Counted from the first letter of the stretch, positions 34,573-46,199 are shown. The stretch is DNA of 64,000 bases from Areca catechu (GCA_021397845.1 CM038039.1:175248526-175312525), one strand, 5' to 3'. The notes: generated from the sequence alone by a model not told the origin. A program made the numbers and translations.

Positions 34573-34573
34573 C

Positions 34574-36896
34574 TATTGGGTTTCAAGTAGATCATTATGC
34601 AACTTAGTAAGACTGAATTATAAAATTTCATGTATAAAGATAACACTTTATCAGTTAGAAACCCTAATTCCCAAGATCCCTTATTCGATTACAACTAATA
34701 TGTCATAAAATAAGGTTAATGAAACATACCTGGAGAGCTATATTCCACTTCTTCCACTAGACTCACAAGTGTAAGTCCTCCAACGGTGATCCATACAAGA
34801 TTTGAAACAAGGAAGAACTTCTTCTTGAAGTTGCTTGCCCGGGTAGGACTCTTTCAGCAGCCTTTTAGACTTTGGCCTTTGTAGGACTCACTATCCCACC
34901 ATAGAACTCTTTGGACACTTTTCTAAACCACTATTGGTTTTAGGACAACCATCCTTTAGCACCCCTTAGGCTTATGTCCTAAAACAAAGCCTTGTCCTAA
35001 TAGAAAAGACCTTATCTTAACAAGACAAGTCTTGTCTTAAAGAAAGGAAGAGGGAGAGAGAAAAACTCAGATGGATAATACGGTAGAATCTAGACTCCTA
35101 TTTTAGATGACTGAATGAATATTCATCTCATTCCACCATACACCCTTTAAATAGTTTTTTAAGGGGTGTGAAACACATCCCAAAATCTCTTATCAGATAT
35201 GTTTCTTCATATCTGATAAGACTCTTTAGGATTCAGGAGTCTTATCTGACATCTCTTCATGTCCAAATGAAACCTTCTCATGCCACATGGCATGTACCGA
35301 TCTCTGGAAGAGTCAAGAGGCATCTTCTCATTTCCCAAAAGCTGGAGAAGACTGAAGAGATCTGAAAGTAGAAGGACTCTGCTTCAAACCGTGCACCCTC
35401 TCATGAAAAGTCACAGCTTTTCATGTGCGCCATTCATCCTTTCCTTCTTCATGCCAATTCAAAAATCATTGATTAGTCAAATCCTTCATGAAAGGGCATG
35501 GAGATAAATATAAAGATTAGAAGAAGTCCAATCAACAGAAGAAACTCATATGAAGAAGGACTCTTGGTCCTTTTTGCGTGCCAAATGAAGTCGCTTCTCT
35601 TCACAATCCGGTCAACCATTTTTCACACCATATGCTACAATTGAGAAAGTTAAAGTATATGCAATATGAGTGTCAAATGAAAGGGCATTAAATAAGCTTT
35701 CCGACCATATAAAAATTTTTTTGATCAGAAAACTATAGACCCTTCTAGGCCCTTTTGAATTCCAACATGTCATTTAGGTACCAAGAGTCCTATGCCTTAG
35801 GGACTCTTCATAATTCCGAGATAAAACTCCAAAAAATATCAGATAAAATCTGATAAATTTATCCTACTTAGAAAATAACCCAATTTAGCTCTCCCATAAG
35901 TTGGTTAGTCCATATAGCAAACAACTGAACCCAATCCAATTGGATTTAGGAATTAGGTTAGACTACACATGCTAGTGTGTCACATAGCTAACCAATTAGA
36001 ATCCTATGACTCTAATTAAATCATGAATGACTTCCTTGTCCAATTCTCTAGTGTGTGTGACCCATTGGGTTCCACATCTAGACAGCAGTAGGTTTAGGTT
36101 TGAGCTGATTCGATCCAATCGAACCTGATTGTCCTAATTAGGTCAAACTAGCTCATCTAATTGTCCAATTCGAACCATCCATCGAATTGACTCATGAAAC
36201 CAATCCAATTGGTTCATGAATACCTATAAGATAAGATTAATGTCTAGCAACATGTCATGCTTACCCGGAAGATGAAGAATTTGGTCAAAATTATCAAAAT
36301 ACCCTTCAGTAGTAAGTTACCGTGCAATTCAATCTTTCGATCTCCTATTATCCCGATTAAGTGATAGGTATGGATAGATGTCAAATCCTAATACTTAATC
36401 ATATCAAATCTCAACTCGATAGTGAGGACTTAGCTGATGACTGATTAGATTCCTCTAATCTCATCTTGCTTTGATCAAAGGCTCCATAAGTCACTTATCG
36501 AAGATATTGCATAGGATAACAATTTCTCTTACTTGGAATGATCGATTCCTTTTGGTCTACTCATATCCTCCATACACATTCCACCATACCCAGAACATCC
36601 CGTACATATCGTAATGGCATGAATGAGTATGAACCAAAATATGGCTTAGTGTGCACATAGAACCATGGTGACCTCAGGTCTAAAGATCACATGCATAACT
36701 CCTACTCAGGGATCTATCTTTTGACAAGTAGTAAGACCTCCATAAGATAGTCCTAGTATGGTATTAATATATAATGTCATACAAGAGTATATAATGAAAA
36801 ATAGATGCCTTTATTAATATATAATGTCATACAAGTGTTGAAAGATTACAAAAAAAGGCCCTTACAATGATTGGCTCTTAGGGCACTTTTCTATCA
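34574..36896 (-). repeat. Element B 5' LTR (internally deleted)
   Basis: Matches 26706-29264 except for a missing segment near 36765. There the sequence jumps to TATTAATATATAATGTCATA, which then appears twice, a deletion with a short duplication. It starts TATTGGG instead of TGTTGGG. Confidence 0.85.
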
Positions 36897-37155
36897 GACC
36901 CATACTGGGAACCCAACCCTAGATATGAGCCCAGTAGTAATCCACTTCCCCTTAGTCGACCTGAATTCCATAAGATTAGTACCCTTAGAGATGAACCAAG
37001 TATTAGTCAGGTACCCCTTAGTCAACTCACCTCTGCTACCCTAGACACTAGTCAATTTTTTCTTGGCCAACCCACTCCTACCACCCCATTGGTTCACCAG
37101 AATGACCTTGAAGATGAGATATATGAAGCTGATGTGAACTTAGTGGATGAGTATG
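36897..37155 (+). pseudogene. Element E gag-like ORF, piece 2
   Basis: Reads DPYWEPNPRYEPSSNPLPLS, then a segment ending DEIYEADVNLVDEY, parallel to element C (YEPSSEPLPLSQ, VYEADASIVDE). The acidic VDEY segment is also present in F after its zinc knuckles. One frame change separates it from piece 1. Interrupted at 37155 by element C, whose GTATG duplication falls inside the Glu-Tyr codons. Confidence 0.75.
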
Positions 37156-38602
37156 TGGTGGGGACACAGGAGGCACCATAATAAAATAGAGGCTTTTCAA
37201 CCCTCTATGAATTGATCAATAATTTATAAGTCCATCTGTAATAAGGGCCTAGCCCATCTGAGTCCATTTTAGTTATTATTTGAGTCTTTTGAGTTTCAGT
37301 TCTGTATAGTCAGCTCATGTTGAGCTAGTTCAGTCCAGTGTTAGTCAGCTCATGTTGAGCTAATTTTATTTTTTTGAGTCCTATTCAACCATATTGAAGA
37401 CTCAAGACCACATCATACAAGTGAAGACCAAGTCCAACCAGATTGAAGACATGGAAGTATAGCCCAAGTCCAACCCAGCTTGAAGATTTGAAGACCCCAG
37501 GAGGAAAAATTCAGAAAACCATGATTCCTTGCAAATGCCCTCCAAATGCCCAAATTTCCTTCCAGATGCCAAAATATAATCATAGACCAAGGAATCCATG
37601 ATTTTAGAGGTCCATCTGCATCCTAGCCCAAAGAAATCAAGCCCAGGCGCCAAGCCCAAGCCCCTAAGAAGCAAGATACCAGGGAATATTCCTGCTACCT
37701 GGCTACCAGGCCACCCCAGCTTCCAGAGGCCCAAACCCTTGCGCCCGAGCCCCTTTGGGCCGGCCTCTTGCTGCTCCTAGAAGCCCAACACGCCCCCCTA
37801 GGCATCCTTGGAGTGTTGGCCAAGTCAAGAGAATTTTTAGGGATTTTTTTTACCTAATGTTTCTTTATTTTCTAGCTAGGGTTTGAGAGGGAAAAGGATT
37901 CTTATGTAAAGACTTATGTGCCCTTACTTGGAGCCCAAGGTTAAGGGTCTATTTAAAGGACCCTAGCCTCTTGTATGAAGGGAGATTTTTGATATGAAAT
38001 AAACCTTTAGTTCTTCAATTGCTTTGTGTGACCCTGCTGTGTGCATAAAGGGGTTTGAGAGTTCTTCTTCCCGGTGTTTGCAACCATCTTCCTGCCACCA
38101 ACCATCCTTCCAGCCCCCTCCAAAACTTTCTTCCCTTTGCTATTTTCCTTTATTTTCTTGATCTCCTTTGAGTTTTCTAACCCCTGACAGGTCGTTTGCA
38201 GGTCCCCGAGTTCCTACGAATCCAACGACTCCAACCAAGCCTCAATCGGACCATCGAGCATAAAGCCGTGTATCCGCGGGTCATTGGCTCAGTTTTCTAG
38301 GCCGCATTCATCGAGGAATGAGAGATCCCTTTGCTGCGATCATCACCGGGTGATTCAAACATTGTCAGGTACACCCCCTCTACCTCCAGTAATTATATTG
38401 TAGGAGAACTTGCCATAACCGAGGCTTCTCAGCCCCGTCGATCCTTCTTTAGTACTTTTCTAGGTCCTAATCTGCATGCGTGGCTTCAAAAGTTCATACA
38501 AAATTCCCTACAACTAATTTTGATCTAAAAATCAGGAATTAATCACCTAACCCCATATATAAAATATACAAAAAGAATTGCATGCATATTAGTCCCCCAT
38601 CA
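37156..38602 (+). repeat. Element C 5' LTR
   Basis: Matches the 3' LTR closely. TATTTAAA at 37950-37957 is the likely TATA box. Short frames inside are chance. Confidence 0.88.
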
Positions 38603-38604
38603 TT

Positions 38605-38616
38605 TGGTATAAGAGC
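38605..38616 (+). other. Element C primer binding site (one mismatch)
   Basis: TGGTATAAGAGC, one base different from the tRNA-iMet complement, two bases after the LTR end. Confidence 0.75.
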
Positions 38617-39540
38617 TTAGATTAGGGCTTGTTTTCTGCAATTTTTCAGTCCGTATATGCTATATTTTTTAAATTATTTCTCTCTGATAAAAACTTTAAA
38701 AATTATAAAATTTGTTTTTTTGGATTTAGAATAATTCGCAGTAATTTTAAAATTTTTTTAATATTTTATTATGGCCTTTGTATTTTTTTCAAGGCGAAAT
38801 ACAGCCTGCAAATATTTGGCTCTGTTTTTTTTCAACAAGACAAGTTTGGAAGTTTTAGGGTTTTGATTAGCATATTTTTGCATATATTTTAATTTTAGTT
38901 TATTTCTTGCATATTAGGGCATAAATTGCATGTTTTCTTATGTTTAAAAAAAATACCAAAAAAAAAAATTACATATTCTCCAAAAATATCAAAAAATCTA
39001 AACCCTAATTTGCATCCTCATCTGCCTGCCATCATTGCATAATTTACTTTTAAGGGCACTCTTGTTATATCAGATGGGGGGAGGATTTGATCACCTCTCC
39101 TTAGCCCAAAACCATATCCCTTGCATTCGGTCCTAAGCCTTAACCTAAAATTAACTAGACTTAATTTGCCATAGTGGGCTAGGGACACCAACTGTTCGGG
39201 TCCGGGCTACGTTTTAGATCACTGTGTCAAGCTAATCTGTGTGTGCCTTATGCTTGGTGTCTAGAATGGTAGTTTAGGGATTCATTCCCGAAGGGTTTGT
39301 GTGCTGGTCCGCCTACCTGGCCAATCTCTGATTGGTGTCTAGGATTGGCAATCAGGGACCTAACACTCCCCTTACACCTGCCTGGCTGAGTACAGGGTTA
39401 CTATAGGCTAGTTTGCCACCCTGATTGAGCCCTTAGTTTGGACTCTAGGTCTAGTCAGCTGTAGTCGGTCTGATCGAGTCTTGCATGAGCACTAGATCAG
39501 GAGTTTCATATCACCCCCTCCTTCACAAAAGTCTGAACCC
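38617..39540 (+). other. Element C leader with conserved block and hairpin
   Basis: AT-rich to about 39040, then the conserved block with AGGGACACCAACTGTTCGGG (39181-39200). The palindrome CCAATCTCTGATTGG (39321-39335) and a further GATTGGC ending at 39349 offer two alternative stems. Confidence 0.6.
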
Positions 39541-41121
39541 ATGAAAAATTTGCAAGCGCAAATGAAAGCCCTAGCTGATCAAATGGCCCAGATGGCTACC
39601 CAGATGACTACCCAGATGACCCAGTTAACTCAGTCTGGTACCCAAACCAATAATAGATTTGACCATCTTACCAATAGGTTTGACAAGTTAGAAGGCCATG
39701 TAGAGATCATAGAAAGAACCCATGGGTCACAGTCTAATCCATACACTGAGGTCGAACCTAGGAGAGCCCCTTATCCTGACCCATACTATAACCCTCAGCC
39801 TAGGAGGACCCCAGACCCTGACCCATACCAAGAGGTCGAACCTAGGAGAGCCCCTCAACCTGACCCATACTACAATCCTGAGCCCAGGAGGACCCCAAAC
39901 CCTGATCCCTACTGTGAGGTTGAACCTAGGAGAGCCCCTCAGCCTGACCCATACAATAATACTGAAACTAGAAGAACCCCTTACCATGACCCTTATTATG
40001 ATACCGAACCTAGAAGAACCCCTTACCATGACCCTTATTATGATACTGAACCCAGGAGAACCAAATACTCTGACCCATATAGGGAGTCCAATCCTAGGAG
40101 AACCCAATACTCTGACCCATATAGGGAGTCCAACCCTAGGAGAACCCAATATTCTGACCCATATAGGGAGTCCAACCCTAGGAGAACCCAATATTCTGAC
40201 CCATATAAGGAGTCCAACCCTAGGAGAATCCAATATCCTGACCCATATATGGAGCCCAACCTTAGGAGGACCCCATACCATGATCCATCCTTAGAACCTG
40301 ACCATAGAGCTGACCCAAAATCCTATGACCCCAGATCCTATAATCCCATGACCCATAGATTTGCACCCTTGTCCTATGAGTCCATAGAACCCATAATCCC
40401 TAAGTATCAATCTAGTACTAGACAGGTTTCTCCTAACCAACTTGAATCCCATAGGATTAGTACCCCTAAATATGAACCCAGTAGTGAGCCACTACCCCTT
40501 AGTCAACATGAGCCTACTAGGAGTAGTGCCCATAATCAGAAACCAGGACCTAGCCAATTTTTCATTAGCCGACCTTCTCCAACCATTCCTGAGATTCACA
40601 AGGCTTACATTAATGCAGAAGTGTATGAAGCTGATGCAAGCATAGTGGATGAGTGTGAGGGAGAAGAGGAGACACCTTTAGATGACCTAGAATTAGCTGA
40701 CCCAATAGATACCCAGGTAGAAGCCAACCTAGAGGTAGTTGACCTTGACCACATCCAACCTAAAGCTATAGTAGAAGAACAAATAGAGGAAGAGAACCTA
40801 GGTACTGCTACTAGAGCCTTACCAGAGGAAACCGTAGAGGAGAGCCAAATTATAGAGTCTAGTCCTAAAATACAAGAACCAGAAGAATTTATTAAGGACT
40901 TGATCTCTTTGAATCAGTACCCTCAAGATGAGCCTCCTCCTATAGTTTCCATTAAGGACCTCTTCCCTGAGATTAGTAAACCATCCTTCCATCATGCAAA
41001 CCCCATAGATATACTGCAACCTCGTAAGGTTAGCCACATTAGTCTAGGATTAGTCCTTGACATGCCTTCTTATATCAAACTTTATCCAACTAACCCGGAA
41101 CCTTTTTCTCCACCCTACTAG
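39541..41121 (+). CDS. Element C gag-like ORF (526 aa) with 14-residue repeats
   Basis: ATG at 39541 follows the leader directly, as in E and G. Order: a glutamine/methionine-rich heptad region (about residues 1-60, MAQMATQMTTQMTQL, LTNRFDKLEG), thirteen 14-residue repeats of the type ESNPRRTQYSDPYR (about residues 63-245), a polar linker, an acidic segment (EVYEADASIVDECEGEEE), then PEETVEESQIIESSPKIQ and LNQYPQDE, shared with E and in part with A. Arg/Pro/Tyr-rich repeats replace the capsid core and zinc knuckle; RNA binding by them is only a guess. The TAG at 41119-41121 occurs at the same place in E, and the same frame then continues for 76 codons to 41352 with the module shared with A and E. 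Confidence 0.7.
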   Translation: MKNLQAQMKALADQMAQMATQMTTQMTQLTQSGTQTNNRFDHLTNRFDKLEGHVEIIERTHGSQSNPYTEVEPRRAPYPDPYYNPQPRRTPDPDPYQEVEPRRAPQPDPYYNPEPRRTPNPDPYCEVEPRRAPQPDPYNNTETRRTPYHDPYYDTEPRRTPYHDPYYDTEPRRTKYSDPYRESNPRRTQYSDPYRESNPRRTQYSDPYRESNPRRTQYSDPYKESNPRRIQYPDPYMEPNLRRTPYHDPSLEPDHRADPKSYDPRSYNPMTHRFAPLSYESIEPIIPKYQSSTRQVSPNQLESHRISTPKYEPSSEPLPLSQHEPTRSSAHNQKPGPSQFFISRPSPTIPEIHKAYINAEVYEADASIVDECEGEEETPLDDLELADPIDTQVEANLEVVDLDHIQPKAIVEEQIEEENLGTATRALPEETVEESQIIESSPKIQEPEEFIKDLISLNQYPQDEPPPIVSIKDLFPEISKPSFHHANPIDILQPRKVSHISLGLVLDMPSYIKLYPTNPEPFSPPY

Positions 41122-41352
41122 AGTAATTCTGAACCCACTTTCTATTTCCTACCCATTCCTGAGTTTTCTCATGTGTCTAGAACTATTGGGTTACATTTTG
41201 TTGAGGTTACTAGGTTGCAAGGATCCATAGAGCCCATCCCATTTGCTACCTACTTTTGGCAGACCCTCTGGCACTTATTAGGAGTTACTAGCAAATTTTC
41301 TTCTGCATGTCATCCATCAACCACGACTCATGCCCCCATGCCCAAGTGGTAG
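41122..41352 (+). other. In-frame extension after the element C stop (shared module)
   Basis: Open for 76 codons, without its own ATG, ending TAG at 41350-41352. It carries LHFVEV, PFATYFWQTLWHLLGV and SSACHP, matching the C-terminus of the uninterrupted ORF in A and the extension in E. Confidence 0.65.
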
Positions 41353-41469
41353 TTAAGACCTAATAAACCTCTTTAGACGAGTCTGTTAGGTATAGGTTTG
41401 AGTCCTTTGCATCATCTTGTTAGGAGTCTGCATGTGCTTAGCATGTTCACCACCTGCACTAATGTTAAA

Positions 41470-42052
41470 ACAACTGGGTAATTCCCGAAGAAGGGTCAAA
41501 GAATTTGATGTAGTGGATTCTATCTTGGTTAGGCTTAGGCCTAAAAGAAGCTTCATGCTCATAGAGCCGGACCTTTTTAAAGTGATAGAGAAGGTTGGAT
41601 CAAATGCCTAGGTGTTAGACTTGCCTTCGGATTTGGGCATTAGTTCTAACTTCAATATTATAGACCTGGTTGAGTATAAGGAACCGGCAGCGATACCTAG
41701 TGAGGCCTTTGGACCTGTTCCTTTTCATTGTGAGTGATCCTAACCCAGAGTGTCCACTAACAAATTGGCCTGAGAGAGGAGAACGGATCGAGCGTATCTT
41801 GGACGATCAAGCCATCACAACCTGGGACAGTGACTATCAACGCTTCCTTGTCCAATGGCAAGGCCGGCCAGAGTCGGACGATTCGTGGATTTCTCGAGAG
41901 GACTTGCAGCACCTCAACCCAGACCTCCTTGAGAGATATGTGAGGCAGCTTGATCTTCACTCGACAGGGTCGAGTTCCTCCCACCCCGGGAGAATTGGTG
42001 GGGACACCGGAGGCACCAGAATAAGACAGAGGCTTTTCAACACTCTATGAAT
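41470..42052 (+). pseudogene. Element C integrase end and chromodomain
   Basis: Starts around RRRVKEFDVVDSILVRLRPK, then VIEKVGSNA, a stop, and ISSNFNIIDLVEYKEPAAIP. The chromodomain (about 41780-41935) has ERILDDQAIT, YQRFLVQWQGRPESDDSWIS and LNPDLLERY. A frameshift separates the first half from the chromodomain. As in F the frame runs past the PPT and about 55 bp into the 3' LTR (stop near 42050). Confidence 0.82.
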
Positions 42053-43445
42053 TGATCAATAATTTATGAGTCCATCTGTAATAAGGGCTTAGCCCATCTG
42101 AGTCCATTTTAGTTATTATTTGAGTCTTTTGAGTTTCAGTTCTGTATAGTCAGCTCATGTTGAGCTAGTTCAGTCTAGTGTTAGTCAGCTCATGTTGAGC
42201 TAATTTTATTTTTTTGAGTCCTATTCAACCATATTGAAGACTCAAGACCACATCATACAATTGAAGACCAAGTCCAACCAGATTGATGACATGGAAGTAT
42301 AGCCCAAGTCCAACCTAGCTTGAAGATTTGAAGACCCCAGGAGAAAAAATTCAGAAAACCCTGATTCCTTGTATATGCCCTCCAGATGCCCAGATTCCCT
42401 TCCAGATGCCAAAATATATTCATAGACTAAGGCATCCATAATTTTAGAGGTCCATCTGCATCCTAGCCCAAAGAAATCAAGCCCAGGTGCCAAGCCCAAG
42501 CCCCTAAGAAGCAAGATACCAGGGAATATTCCTGCTACCTGGCTACCAGGCCACCCCAGCTTCCAGTGGCCCAAACCCATGCGCCCGAGCCCCTTTGGGC
42601 CGGCCTCTTGCCACTCCTGGAAGCCCAACATGCCCCCCTAGGCGTCCATGGAGTGTTGGCCAAGTCAAGAGAATTTTTAGGGATTTTTTCTACCTAATGT
42701 TTCCTTATTTTCTGGCTAGGGTTTGAGAGGGAAAAGGATTCTTATGTAAAGACTTATGTGCCCTTACTTGGAGCCCAAGGTTAAGGGTCTATTTAAAGGA
42801 CCCTAGCCTCTTGTATGAAGGGAGATTTTTGATATGAAATAAACCTTGAGTTCTTCAATTGCTTTGTGTGATTACCCTGCTGTGTGCATAAAGGGATTTT
42901 AGAGTTCTTCTTCCTGGTGTTTGCAACCATCTTCCTGCCTACAACCATCCTTCCAGCCCCCTCCAAAACTTTCTTTTCTTTGCTATTTTTCTTTATTTTC
43001 TTGATCTTCTTTGAGTTTTCTAACCCCTGACAGGTTGTTCGCAGGTCCCCGAGTTCCTACGAATCCAACGACTCCAGCCAAGCCTCAATCGGACCACCGA
43101 GCATAAAGCCGGGTATCCATGGATCATTGGCTCGGTTTTCTAGGCCGCATCCATCGAGGAATGAGAGATCCCTTCCCTGCGATTTTCATCGGATGCTTCA
43201 GACATTGTCAGGTACACCCTCTCTACCTCCAGTAATTATATTGTAGGAGAACTTGCCCTAACCGAGGCTTCTCAGCCCCGGCGATCCTTCTTTAGTACTT
43301 TTCTAGATCCTAATCTGCATGCGTGGCTTCAAAAACTCATACAAAATTCTCTACAACTAATTTTGATCTTAAAATCGGGAATTAATCACCTAACCTCATA
43401 TATAAAATATACAAAAAGAATTGCATGCATATTAGTCCCCCATCA
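41996..43445 (+). repeat. Element C 3' LTR
   Basis: Partner of 37156-38602. The PPT before it, CCACCCCGGGAGAAT, ends at 41995. Confidence 0.9.
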
Positions 43446-43507
43446 GTATGAGAAAGAAGAAAAATAGATACCTATAGATGACCTAGAATTAGTTGACCCG
43501 GTAGATA
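43446..43507 (+). pseudogene. Element E gag-like ORF, piece 3
   Basis: Joining across C restores VDEYEKEE, a stop, then IPIDDLELVDPVD, parallel to C (TPLDDLELADPID). It is cut by solo LTR D whose AGATA duplication lies at 43503-43507 and 45373-45377. Confidence 0.75.
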
Positions 43508-45372
43508 TGATGCATGATAATAATTAAAACTAAATTATTGATATTAAGATCTAATTAGCAAAGAAAAATAGAGATTAATTTTTTAATATTTTTTTCAAAT
43601 TTTTAAGAGAGACTTAAATGAGATAGTAAAGAAAACTAGTTCTAGTCAATTACCCGCAAGTAAACCTACAAAATAACTAGAAAAACATGACTTGGGGGCT
43701 ATGAAACCACCGTAAACTAGGGTCTATTTATCAATTATTCAAAAATTAAAGAGAAGGGAAGAGGTTTTAAGTTTACAAACGTAGAATCGTCCATCTGAAG
43801 TAAATCTGGTAGGACTCTCAAGATTATCGTGGCAGGGTTTCAAGAACTCGATCCCGGGCTCCGATCTTTCGCGTGATGCTGATTTTGAGGCAAGAATACC
43901 TATCTTTGATTCCTGATCACCTGCAAATACTCAACAACAAAAACTCAGATTAGAAAGTAGCAAAGGAAGGAAAAAGAATGGAAGGGAAGGGTTAGAAGTG
44001 GTGGCTAGGATTTCTTGTCGATTGGATAGGTAGGGCCTCAAACGCCGCGATGCTCCTAGAACAAAGGAAGGGCCTCACACCCTGCAATGCATACAGCAAA
44101 GGAAGAAATTTTGATAGAGTCTCTTTATTGATGAATAATAATAATTAATTACAAGGGAGGGTTGATAGGGTATTTATAGACCCTCAACCAGTGGTGTAAG
44201 GGATTCAAAGACTAGACTTTTTCTCCCTTAGACTACAACTCCTAGAATCCTGCTCTTGGGTGTCTTGGACTCTTGCTTGTTGGGCTGATTTGGACTCCTC
44301 TCAAAGTGGGCGACAACATGAAGATTTTCATCTCATTTGGGCACCAAGATGAAGATTGGTGAGGTGGCTTGATGTAGGGTCAAGATGCTCCATCACTTGG
44401 CCATGGTTGTTGGACTCTGGAATCTTGATATTGTAGGCTTCTGCAGGTAGTTGGACTCTTCAGTTTGGATAGAAGAGGACTCAAGAGTTTTGGTGAGACT
44501 CTTGAGTTCTGGAAACTTAAGTGGCTTTGTACCTATTTGATTGAAATGCTTGAAGTAGAAACCCTTGGACTTTCAACACTTTGAATGAATAATTTGGCTT
44601 GAACTCTTTGGAAGATGGTATCAAGGAAGTGGCTAGATTGCTTTCGCTGACTTCTCTTGTTTTTAGCATGAAGTTCTTGAGTGGAGGGGCACCAAATGGG
44701 AAGACTCCTTCTCATTTACTCATCTTAGAATAAGTTGGCGCTAACTCTTCTTAAGTGGCCAACCAAAGAGGATTTATAGCATGTGTTGTCATGTGATGAT
44801 GTCCAAATAAAGTGACATGGAGTGTGTTGTCCCAAAATGACATGGCATGTCCAAACATGACATGTGTTGATATCCAAATCCTTGAAAAGTTGTCGCTAAG
44901 AACAAGCTGACTTGGGCTAGCACATGCAACCACATGGTTTGCCTTGAGCTAGCACATGGGATCTTCAATTGGGTCCCCTTTGTATTACAGGACTCAATAA
45001 CTAATTATTACAAGACTCAAAATTAAACCAACCAAATAACTAAGCCCCACTTGATCAATTGATCAAAAGGCATAAACTCATGCAACAAAAAAAATAAACT
45101 TGGTAAACAGGGGTTGGCCTAATAGGGTTTGACACAACTGATAAATGGGGTTTTGACTCAATGTAGTAAAAAAGGTTTAGCCCAAAAGGCTAAATAACAA
45201 AACCCTAATTACAGTTGATAAAAAGAGATAATCCTAACTAAGCCAAAATAACAGAATTTAAAATAAAATATTTACATGGTAAAAGGGGTTGGGTTTAGGG
45301 CTTCATTCACAGGTGATCCACAAGGACGTGGGTTCAACCTGTCGATATTTTCTGGCCCTGGTGTCCACACCA
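43508..45372 (-). mobile_element. Solo LTR D
   Basis: 1865 bp from TGATGCATG to CCACACCA on the plus strand, flanked by perfect 5-bp duplications AGATA. There is no PBS, PPT or coding sequence. On the minus strand it starts TGGTGTGGACACC, the chromovirus LTR start type seen in A, C and F, and has TATAAATA (plus coordinates 44171-44178). This is the product of recombination between the two LTRs of an element, leaving one. Confidence 0.88.
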
Positions 45373-46060
45373 AGATACCTAGACCAATGCCAACCCAGAA
45401 TTAGCTGATCCTGACCATATCCAAACTGAAACCAACCTAGAGTTAGTTAACCCTAACCCTACTCAAACTGAAGTTGTAGTGGAAGAGTAGTTAGAGGAAG
45501 AGAACCCAGATCCTGCTACTAGAGCACCACCTGAGGAAACATTAGAAGAGAACCCAATTGTAGAGCCTAGTCCTTTGATTCAATAACCAAAAGAATTTAT
45601 TAAGTACCTGATCTCTTTAAACCAGTACCCTTAGAAAGAAACCCCTACTATAGTTCCCATTGATGATCTCTTCCCTGAGATTAGTGACCCGTTCTTCCAT
45701 TATGCAGACCCTGTAGATATACCTCAACCCCGTAAGGTCAACCTCATTAGTCTAGGACTCATCCCTGAAACCTCTTCTTGTATCCTATTCTATCCGATCA
45801 TTCCCGAACCCTTTTCTTACTTTTTACCCTACTAGAGTAACCCTGAATCTACCTCATATTTTTTACCTTTTCTTGAATCTTCTTATGTTTCTTTAACCAT
45901 TCATCTACATTTTGTAGAGGTTTGCATACTGTATTCATTCATTGAGCATGTCATGTTTGCATCTTACTTTTGGAGGACCCTATGTCACCTAGTAGGAGTC
46001 CATGCACCATTCTCATCTATATGTCACCCTCCTAACAAAGGGTTAAACCCACAGTTGTAG
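45373..46060 (+). pseudogene. Element E gag-like ORF, piece 4 with shared module
   Basis: Parallel to C: PEETLEENPIVEPSPLIQ, LISLNQYP, DDLFPEISDPFFHYADP, then PEPFSYFLPY and a TAG at 45833-45835, exactly where C has its stop. The same frame continues for 74 codons with YFLPFLESSY, LHFVEV, FASYFWRTLCHLVGV and SSICHPP to TAG at 46058-46060. Several earlier stops make it a pseudogene, yet the module after the shared TAG is free of stops. Confidence 0.75.
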
Positions 46061-46199
46061 TTTAGGGTTTAGTCATTTGTTGGCCTGTATTAAGCATTGG
46101 CATTAGATTTTTGCCTACATGTCATTAGGCGTTATTATGTATCTTTGCATTGCATGATTAGAGATTTGCATGAGGAATTAATCATAAGATTAATATAAA

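Larger units (their letters stand above)
26706..36896 (-). mobile_element. Element B: Ty1/copia, Angela-like
   Basis: Minus orientation. Near-perfect target duplication, GACCT at 26701-26705 and GACCC at 36897-36901. LTRs at 26706-29264 (3') and 34574-36896 (5'), PBS next to the 5' LTR, and gag-protease-integrase-RT-RNase H in copia order. RT and RNase H motifs (KQASRSWNIHFDE, YVDDILIIGNDIP, LYCDNTGAVAQAKESRSHH) and the LTR of about 2.5 kb fit the Angela/Tork group, most likely Angela. The 5' LTR is about 240 bp shorter than the 3' LTR. Confidence 0.9.
37156..43445 (+). mobile_element. Element C: non-autonomous Tekay-like element
   Basis: Perfect target duplication GTATG at 37151-37155 and 43446-43450. 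LTRs 37156-38602 and 41996-43445 (about 1.45 kb) start TGGTGGGGACACC and end CCCCATCA. Inside: PBS, leader, one 526-codon gag-like ORF and an integrase-end plus chromodomain remnant. Capsid core, zinc knuckle, protease, RT, RNase H and integrase core are absent. Same architecture as A and E, but the LTR sequence differs from A and F, so it belongs to a sister family. Confidence 0.92.

Noticed and set aside
39722..40294. Antiparallel and out-of-frame ORFs over the element C repeats
   Set aside because: Shadow frames of the 42-bp repeat encoding the 14-residue units.
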